From: Halisarca cf. caerulea
Lineage: Eukaryota > Porifera > Demospongiae > Chondrillida > Halisarcidae
Direction of reading: 5' to 3'
Assembly: GCA_963170055.1 (NCBI GenBank)
Contig: CAUJGJ010000425.1
Coordinates: forward strand, 45,001-60,000
DNA length: 15,000 bases
The translations under genes and the position numbers were made by a program. The stretch's first letter is position 1. The number at the start of each line of letters is the position of its first letter. Shown piece by piece: positions 9,215 to 15,000 of the stretch. The notes below the pieces were generated by a model. It was not told where the DNA came from and did not search any database. It saw only the letters and a list, made by a program, of their open reading frames with translations.

Positions 9215-9712
9215 ATGTCATTCATAATTTTTTCCACTCTACTTGTGGCCCTTGCTGGGATTTACTCGTCACATGCAGCTGGTGATTACATTGACGCAGA
9301 ATTCTTTAAAGTGGGAATGACAGCTAGGGCCATCTACACTGCTCCTGGTGATCAGGCTACTACCATCAACTTGGAAGATGCCAATGGAGGTGTGGTGCTT
9401 TCCATGGGCTACCGGTTTCATATTGGTAACAATCCCAGCACAGAACAACCTTGGGAGGACATTTTGATCCTCACCTCAAAGCCATCTGATGGAGGTTGGG
9501 GTACTGAACAGCATGTCAATGACTTCTACTTCACTCCAGGAACCAAGATGATGATCTGTGCCAAAGCAGAGGAGGGGCACTTTGCTATCTCCGTCAATGG
9601 GAAACAGGTTGCAACATATGATCATAGACTCCCGGTGGATTCTGTGAAAAGAATAAGCTTCAGTACGAGTGGAGATTCAGTTCTGCAAACCTTGAGTGTG
9701 GACTTTAACTAG
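9215..9712 (+). CDS. Secreted-type galectin, single carbohydrate-recognition domain
   Basis: This encodes a 165-aa protein, predicted to bind beta-galactoside-type glycans outside the cell. Residues 1-21 or 1-22 form a signal peptide: a hydrophobic core of I, F, L, V and A, then SSHAA as a cleavage site. Residues 24-165 are one galectin CRD of normal length. Visible motifs are YRF (66-68, Arg67 equivalent to the HxNxR arginine), DILILTSK (82-89), GGWGTEQ (93-99, the stacking Trp95 and Glu98), FYFTPGT (104-110), FAISVNGK (123-130) and DHRLP (136-140). Several usual ligand residues differ: HxN reads SxG at 63-65, the VxN asparagine is Thr87, and the WGxExR arginine is His100. The start is the ATG at 9215, with A at -3, just after a splice acceptor; an in-frame upstream TTG lies inside the acceptor and is not a start. 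The CDS is intact and uninterrupted. Galectins normally lack signal peptides, so this one is unusual. Family assignment is secure; sugar specificity is unknown. Confidence 0.93.
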   Translation: MSFIIFSTLLVALAGIYSSHAAGDYIDAEFFKVGMTARAIYTAPGDQATTINLEDANGGVVLSMGYRFHIGNNPSTEQPWEDILILTSKPSDGGWGTEQHVNDFYFTPGTKMMICAKAEEGHFAISVNGKQVATYDHRLPVDSVKRISFSTSGDSVLQTLSVDFN

Positions 9713-9849
9713 CTTGGATATCAAATAGCAAATTGGATATATACTCCTGGACCAATAGTGGACAACCGCTTTAGATATAGGAACAGTCTTGATAGTTGAT
9801 AAGGACAACTGCTGCATTATCCTGATCAATTTAATAATATTATCCTGTA

Positions 9850-9855
9850 ATTAAA
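9850..9855 (+). other. Polyadenylation signal of the galectin gene
   Basis: ATTAAA, the commonest variant of AATAAA, lies 138 nt past the galectin stop codon and is followed by GTAAAAAAAGG. No canonical AATAAA occurs between the stop and this point, so this is the best candidate for the 3' end of the transcript. The 3'UTR would then be about 150-170 nt. Confidence 0.5.
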
Positions 9856-10079
9856 GTAAAAAAAGGATCATATAATTACACCAGGTACATCAACGGAAAA
9901 TGCACGTAATACAAAGCATTAACTGAATAAGATGGAATATTTGTATATAGACAATTTACATAATTCTCCACTTGCATGCCTGCCAATAAGTAGATGGGTG
10001 AGGATTTACAGATAAGTAAACCATGCAGGGTAAACATTGTGGTGTGCATAGGTGGGATACAGGGGTAGAGGTAGCAACA

Positions 10080-10091
10080 GGTTCGAATTCC
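10080..10091 (+). promoter_or_regulatory. Possible pol III B box of a tRNA-derived SINE
   Basis: GGTTCGAATTCC matches the tRNA B-box consensus GGTTCGAANNCC exactly. The flanks do not form a good T-stem (AACAGG against CCACTA) and no convincing A box is present upstream, so this is not a functional tRNA. A degraded tRNA-derived SINE ending in the adjacent (CA)n tract is plausible; chance is also possible. Confidence 0.25.
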
Positions 10092-10126
10092 ACTAGGGTG
10101 TGCCAACACAAGTATGTAAACATACG

Positions 10127-10184
10127 TACACACACACACACACACACACACATTCACACATATACATACACACACACGCATGCT

Positions 10185-10256
<72 letters not shown>
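10127..10256. repeat. Compound (CA)n microsatellite
   Basis: About 130 bp of CA repeats: a first block (10127-10151), an interrupted middle with TTCACACATATACATA and a CGCATGCTCA segment, and a pure second block (about 10191-10253). Open frames through it encode only alternating His-Thr or Cys-Val and are artefacts. Alternating purine-pyrimidine tracts can adopt Z-DNA. Confidence 0.95.
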
Positions 10257-10257
<1 letters not shown>

Positions 10258-10379
10258 TTGTTGAGAGAAATGCATGTATACGCATGCCCTTTCCCTCAAT
10301 TGATTGATTCGGCAGTGCTATGCTGGAGAGGGGTATGATGAACCACCTCAAGACCGGCAAAACTTGATTTGAAAGATAC

Positions 10380-11628
10380 GGCCATTGACATGATTATCGC
10401 CATGTCCATAACTCATCCGAATGTACCAAGTATATTTCCTCGCAGACCATAGAAGATGAGGCCTAGTGTCCATTGATGTGGTATTCCTCTTCACGAAGAT
10501 TCCTACAGGCCTAGCTACCAGAGTTGCATGTCATATCACCTTCAAGATGATACATCTCTCCCTGAATGCACCTCCCTTTCTGTAGATCAGATAATATCCC
10601 TCCTAAAACTATGACTTAATGTCTTATTTTGCCTTTCGTGACACCTTCTACCTGCATATCCAAGGAACAGCCATGAGTTCACTTGTATCAGTAGTCGTAG
10701 CTGACCTAGTTATGGAAGATGTTGAATCAAGAGCCCTAAGCACCTTTCCCAATATCCTAGCTCCCAAATTTTGGAAAAGATATGTGGATGACACATGATG
10801 TACCCTTAGATCTGATATTGTGCAGGATTTCCACTGCCACTCAAATACCATAGAGGACACCATCCAGTTCACATTAGAAAGAGAAGCCCAAGCCCAGCTA
10901 GCATTCCTAGATGTACTGATCCTCCTGAATCCTGACAAGACCATAGATACCACGGTATATAGGAAACCCACCCACACAAACAAGTACCAGGCTAGACGAC
11001 TATTCTTCCCACCACCCCTCATCCCATGCATAAAGCAGCTGTTGTCAGAGCCCTCCACAACACAGCCCAGACCATACCCTCCACCACCAGTGTTATAAGT
11101 GTAGGAACAGCCAAAAATTGACAAGGGTCCAGAGTTAACTTGAATGGCTATCCCAAGAACTTGATGAACCAATTCGATCTCCAAACCTAGGCAGATCCCA
11201 GATGTTCCCTCACAGTCTAAAACTATCAATCCCACCTAGTATGTTTCAATCCCTTATGTCAAAGGCATCTTATAAGATGTATCCTTATTGTCCCACTAGA
11301 TATTAAGACAACATTCAGGCCAAACAATACCCTAAGGCAGATGTTAGTGCACCCCATGCAAAGATCCCACCCTACTACAGAACAAAGCAGGTGTTATGCA
11401 TAAAATCCCTTGCATGTAGTAGCTGTCCCAAAGTTTACATATAGGACAGATTGGTAGAACTTAGGACAGAGAGTAATGGAGCATCAGCGTTCAGTCAGGG
11501 ATAAGAAGATAGCCAAAACAGCCTTAGCTGAACACTCAGAGAGAACAGCACACACAGTAGATTGGACCCGCACAGAAATATTGGACAATACACACACTAC
11601 AAAAGGATGTTTTAAGTTGGACTTTTAG
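10380..11628 (+). mobile_element. Penelope-like retroelement, broken (RT plus GIY-YIG endonuclease)
   Basis: This is a decayed Penelope-like element on the + strand, lacking its 5' part. Fragments in successive frames follow family order. About 10420-10500 gives VSIDVVFLFTKIPTGLA, matching the palm motif usually read as SFDVxSLFTxVP. About 10545-10615 gives SLSVDQIISLLKL. At 10625-10795, FRDTFYLHIQGTAM leads into VVADLVMEDVE and the catalytic YVDD (10781-10792). A longer open stretch, 10820-11098, contains QLAFLDVLI and TTVYRKPTHTNKYQ, both hallmark PLE strings. Later pieces are LNGYPKNLMNQ (about 11140) and TTFRPNNTLRQMLVHP (about 11307-11360). A GIY-YIG nuclease remnant follows (11390-11628). 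At least three frame changes and several stops, including TGA right after YVDD, make it inactive. These enzymes reverse-transcribe the element RNA and cleave the target. The 5' limit is approximate. The clade within PLEs was not determined. Confidence 0.88.
11390..11628 (+). pseudogene. GIY-YIG endonuclease domain remnant of the Penelope-like element
   Basis: The nuclease half of the element above. GVMHKIPC (from 11390) corresponds to the GIY strand (family form GVVYKIPC), with the GIY tyrosine replaced by His. Two stops follow, then SCPKVYI (11421-11441), a frameshift, GQIGR (the YIGQTGR motif) and a stop. A clean frame runs from 11470 to the TAG at 11626: RVMEHQRSVRDKKIAKTALA, then EHSERTAHTVDW and KGCFKLDF. 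These match the conserved EHxRAVR, ALAEHxxxxxHxVDW and helical parts of PLE endonucleases. It ends abruptly about where a family member would continue with an ESWHI-like string, which is absent, so the C-terminus is cut at the junction with the next element. Confidence 0.8.
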
Positions 11629-11639
11629 ATCGAAGCAGT

Positions 11640-13290
11640 CTTGAAGTAAACACCTCAGTTAGCTTACCTGGTCTTCTCTGGCTATGTGGTAGAATCACTA
11701 CTAGCTTCCATCAAGACACTATCACCTCTACAGAAGATGTCCAACAGGTGAACCCACTGGATCCTCTTCTCTTCTGTGTAACCCTCCACCCAATTTTGCG
11801 CTCATGCAGACTTCAAAGTGTTTATATGGATGGTGAAATGATTGGTGGTTATCATGAGGCAGTTGTATAGGTGATTTGACCAGGTTTGAGATAAATGCTG
11901 CTTCATTGGGCTTACACCTTAGCCAAGGTAAGAGTGAGGTCATTTTCATGCTCTTCTGCATTTAGTGGTGTATCTCAAGCTCCCTTTGAAGTGATGAAGT
12001 TTGTCCCTGCCAATGAAGCCACCCTCTTTGGCACACCAATAGGGGATGCTGAGCGTATTGGCTAAGCCATGCATCGGGAGTAAGATAGAGTTCTTGAAAA
12101 CAATGGGGTCCAGGCTGTGCTAATTCAGGAAGCATGATGCTCTTCTTCTTAATTCTAAGGCATGCATTTGCTATTTTCTAAGTTCTCTATTTTTTAAAGT
12201 CATCTCCTTGCTTTTTGTCACCTCGCCTGCAGGAGTTTGACAGCCTTCTCTGCTCAACTCTTTCATTGGTACTGAATGTGGATCAGTCTAAAGAGAGTCC
12301 TTGGCTACAAACTACCTTACCTGTCAGTGGTGGCGGGATTGGGGCCCGTTCGGCATCCATGCATGCATCTTCTGCACACCTTGCATCAGCTGCTGGTTGC
12401 TAAATACCTCATCACTCTCCTCCTTCCATTCTACAACACTCCCAACAGTTTGACACTAGCCATACAAGCTTAGAAACAAGACTTTGATTATAAAGAGTTA
12501 CCTCAGGAAGAGGCTATAGGTCCAAACAGAGAGTATGGGATGCACCAAGGGTTGATGCTACTTTGAAGAAGTTATAGTGCCCACAGCTGATGATAGAAGT
12601 CGTGCTAGACTTCTAGCTGCCACCATCAAAGAGTCTGGGCTCTGGCTCCAAGCACCTCCTATTGCATCACTTGACCTCTGTATGGATGATAATGTGAACT
12701 GTATAGCAACAGGTCTGAGGCTAGGAGTACCCTTGGTCTCACCACATGATTGTCAATATTGTAGAAACTGTGTTGATGAGCTCGCAACTCATGATCTGAG
12801 TTGCAGAAGGAGCCAAGGCGGACATTCCCGCCATGCAGCACTGAATGACCTCCTCCACCATTCATTGACTTCAGCAGGAATACCCTCATGAGAGTCCAAG
12901 GGCACCTGCTCTGGGAGTTCCAATTGTTCAGATGGGGTGACTTTAGCCCCGTGGAAGTTTGGGAAACCTCTTGCATGGGATATCACCTGCTGGGATACTT
13001 TCACTCTCACATACCTGCATCGTTCGTGTGTAGAGGCAGGGGCAGTCCCATCCAAGCCATAATGTGGTAATCGACGCAATATCAAGAGCTTGGAAGCAGT
13101 TACTACTTCGTCCCAGTGGCTGTGGAGACTGGTGGAACATGTTGATCACAAACACAGGCTATCTTTGGAGAGACTTGAGCTAGATTAAGGTCAATGTCAG
13201 GTGATCCTAGGTCAACATATTTTCTTTGTCAGCATGTATCTGTTTGTATTCAGAGAGGAAACACAGAGGCTATTCTAAGAACTTCTGATA
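11640..13290 (+). mobile_element. Non-LTR (LINE-type) retrotransposon, 5'-truncated and broken
   Basis: This is the second half of a LINE-like polyprotein in several frames. LAYLVFSGYVVESLLAS (about 11658-11710) leads to VQQVNPLDPLLFCVTLHPIL (11739-11798), the RT motif normally read as VQQGDPLGPLLF. VYMDGEMIGG (11820-11849) sits where the catalytic FADD/YLDD box should be and lacks one Asp. Next are LGLHLSQGKSEVIF (about 11907-11946), FVPANEATLFGTPIGDAERI (about 12000-12057), FLKTMGSRLC (near 12092) and KHDALLLL (near 12130), then RHAFAIF, a stop and VLYFL (about 12160-12200). LQEFDSLLCSTLSLVLNVDQ, WLQTTLPV and GGIGARSASMHASSAHLASA follow (12215-12403). QRVWD (about 12530), a stretch at 12577-12891, a nuclease-like segment (12931-13000) and FLCQHVSVCIQRGNTEAIL (about 13219-13283) close the protein. 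Many stops and frameshifts make it dead. The 5' end sits against the Penelope-like element; the 3'UTR limit is unclear. Confidence 0.85.
12577..12891 (+). pseudogene. Post-RT region of the LINE with CCHC zinc-finger-like motif
   Basis: This is the longest readable piece of the dead LINE. It contains DRSRARLLAA, ESGLWLQAPPIASLDL, MDDNVNCIATGLRLGVPL and then HDCQYCRNCVDELATHDLSC, followed by RRSQGGHSRHAALNDLL and SAGIPS. The spacing C-x2-C-x9-H-x3-C is a CCHC knuckle of the kind found after the RT in many non-LTR elements. It ends at TGA (12889-12891), but the conserved protein continues in the same strand: DGVTLAPWKFGKPLAWD and TCWDT (12931-12999). It is a fragment, not an independent gene; the apparent ATG is not a real start. 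Confidence 0.75.
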
Positions 13291-13299
13291 GTAATGCAC

Positions 13300-14938
13300 T
13301 ATCACCTCTTTATGGAGTTAGTCTCTCTACTATTATTACTATTCTTAATTAATTGGAGTAAGAAGAAACAGATAGGTATGTACATGTAAAAAATATGTAC
13401 ATATTGTATGTATCGGTTATATAACCTGCCTACTAAATTGATGTGAAAGAGAGTTTACTGTCTCCCTTACGATTCACCTGCATTGAAAATAGGCGCCAAT
13501 TAGTTAATTAACTAAATTAAATTTCCTTCTGTCAATTAACCGACCAAATCACAAAGATCTGTATTTTCCCAGCCCTGCCATAGCACATGCAGAACAATAG
13601 TGCAGGACATCTTGGTAAAGTATGCAAATTAAGTATAACTGTATACAGCTTTTGTGGTGTGCAGAGTGAGATAGGGTATACTATTTTGCTGGCAGTATTA
13701 AATTGAGCCTGGTCATGGATGGCTAACAGCAGATGCCTATATTTTGTAATAATTCATAATAATATGTAATATAATACATTCAATATGAGAAGTTCATTGG
13801 ATATATGCATGCATGAGGGTACCCACATGCACACATTTAATGCGTTTTAAATTGATGTTTTAACAAACTTACAGCTGCACGTATGTTTAAATGCTATAGT
13901 TGTAGATATTGTCAGAGAAAAACCTGTTTAGTGTGTACCTTCAATAGTGGACACAAAATCATTGATTACTTAATCATCAGCTAGTCAGAGGGGTGCTATC
14001 AGAGTTATTTGGCTCAACGTTATGGACTTGAGGTATACAGGAACAGGATGAGGAGTACTTTCATCCAGGAGTATGTAAACGAGGTACTTACCAGACTAAA
14101 GTATTAGACTAAGTTCTACTGTTATAATATACAGTAATTAGTTTTCTTTACATGCAGTCAAATTGATATCGATGCTTCAATGAACTTGGTATATGGCTGT
14201 ATATAGGTTTAAACACTTAGTCTAGCTATAGTAGAATATGAAGAGTCACTGACTTAGCAGTCTGCAGTGAATTCCTAAGTTTATTAGCCCATTAAAATTT
14301 AAGATACACAAATAATTATCAAGAATTGATAAAATAATACTAAATATATAATTATAAACCTAACTGGAAGCAAACTCTTCTTGATAATATTTTAAACGTT
14401 TGATAATTCCATACGGTTGCAGTGGGGAGCAAAAAATAATTTACATTTCCTCTGAAAATTTAAACATGAACATGCAGCATTTGTCAGTGAGTAGTCACCT
14501 TAAGTGAAATTGTTATAGCTAGTAGAACTTCAACTTTAGAAACCCCCTTGTTTTTCTTTTGGCTACGCCTCTGACCAGTACCTAACGTTGTAGAATGGGG
14601 AGACGTATAGCATTACTGTTGTATGCCAAGTGTTTTTTACTTGTCTTTATACAGTTGAATTGTACTCACTTCATACAAATATAATTAATATACATTAAAT
14701 GATCGCTAATACTTAGCATATTGCATGTGGATAATATAGTAGAAACTGGTTAACAAGGAACCCAGGGTGTACTGATATTAGTATTAGTTCTCTTGTTAAA
14801 AGTGAAGATAGTACATTCTATATACAGTTGGTTCACAGAAACTGTTCTTGTTATTAAGCAATACTTCTTGTTGAGCGGCTCTTAAGAATTTAGTAACTAG
14901 GCTAAATTTATTGCTTTAAGTTAATATTTTTATTGCTA
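13300..14938. other. AT-rich tail of the window, no gene seen
   Basis: After the LINE C-terminus no protein-like open frame occurs. Visible items are the palindrome at 13500-13515, an inverted pair TTAACAAGGAAC (14750) against GTTCTCTTGTTAA (14787), and AATTATCAAGAA (about 14312) against TTCTTGATAAT (about 14379). These look like short-element debris. The 3'UTR of the LINE may extend some way past 13290. Confidence 0.5.
13500..13515. repeat. 16-bp perfect palindrome
   Basis: TTAGTTAATTAACTAA is a perfect palindrome in AT-rich DNA past the LINE fragment. No function is assigned; in this base composition it may be chance. Confidence 0.4.
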
Positions 14939-14940
14939 AT

Positions 14941-14978
<38 letters not shown>

Positions 14979-14979
14979 T
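14939..14979. repeat. (TA)n microsatellite near the window end
   Basis: About 41 bp of alternating AT with a single AAA interruption near 14953-14955. No nearby gene signal is seen. Confidence 0.9.
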
Positions 14980-15000
14980 CCAGAATTCAAGAATGATCTA

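Noticed and set aside
10021..10110. A tRNA gene around the GGTTCGAATTCC motif
   Set aside because: The T-stem does not pair, no acceptor stem or anticodon arm can be built, and no A box is convincing.
9876..10307. Several overlapping open frames on both strands through the CA tract
   Set aside because: They encode only alternating Cys-Val or His-Thr and exist because a CA repeat has no stop codons.
10648..11235. 195-codon minus-strand open frame
   Set aside because: It lies antisense to the Penelope-like RT, whose conserved motifs (YVDD, VYRKPTHT) are on the + strand; the minus frame has no recognisable domain.
12659..13155. Overlapping open frames antisense to or out of frame with the LINE
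   Set aside because: They are shadows of the LINE post-RT region, whose + strand reading carries the conserved family motifs.
1..15000. CRISPR array, operon, or bacterial defence system
   Set aside because: No regularly spaced direct repeats, no tightly packed genes, and the gene signals are eukaryotic (TATA box, GT-AG intron, ATTAAA).

Overview
The window looks like nuclear DNA from a small-genome marine invertebrate, most likely a demosponge. The evidence is an AT-rich sequence with long gene-poor stretches, GT-AG splice signals, a single-CRD galectin whose motif wording (tryptophan followed by DILILTSK, then GGWGTEQ) resembles sponge galectins as I remember them, and decayed animal-type retroelements (a Penelope-like element and a non-LTR element). 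A cnidarian or another invertebrate cannot be excluded without a database search. Nothing bacterial (operons, Shine-Dalgarno sites, CRISPR) is visible.

Layout. Positions 1-8400 hold no gene I can defend. They contain repeats and palindromic elements: a 91-nt near-perfect hairpin (1801-1891), a terminal-inverted-repeat MITE with TA target duplication (2509-2786), a small AGGACAC-type repeat (3358-3470), a 213-bp fold-back element (5387-5599), and two inverted copies of a coding-like repeat (3548-3790 on +, 6334-6713 on -). Positions 8411-9855 form one well-supported gene on the + strand: TATA box, non-coding exon 1, a 679-nt 5'UTR intron (8520-9198) carrying a (TA)n tract and another small repeat, then a single coding exon (9215-9712) for a 165-aa galectin with an N-terminal signal peptide, followed by an ATTAAA polyadenylation signal.

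Positions 10080-10256 carry a tRNA-type B-box motif followed by a long compound (CA)n tract. Positions 10380-11628 are a broken Penelope-like retroelement (reverse transcriptase with YVDD, then a GIY-YIG endonuclease). It abuts directly, near 11630-11650, a 5'-truncated and broken non-LTR retrotransposon (about 11640-13290) with the second half of an RT, a CCHC zinc-finger-like motif and a possible restriction-like endonuclease region. Positions 13300-14938 are AT-rich with no gene, and the window ends in a second (TA)n tract.

The only apparently functional gene is the galectin, a predicted secreted beta-galactoside-type lectin. The retroelement pieces are dead copies. I saw no multi-gene system. 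The most interesting items are the secreted galectin with an altered sugar-binding signature, the miRNA-like hairpin, the fold-back element, and the conserved coding-like inverted repeat.
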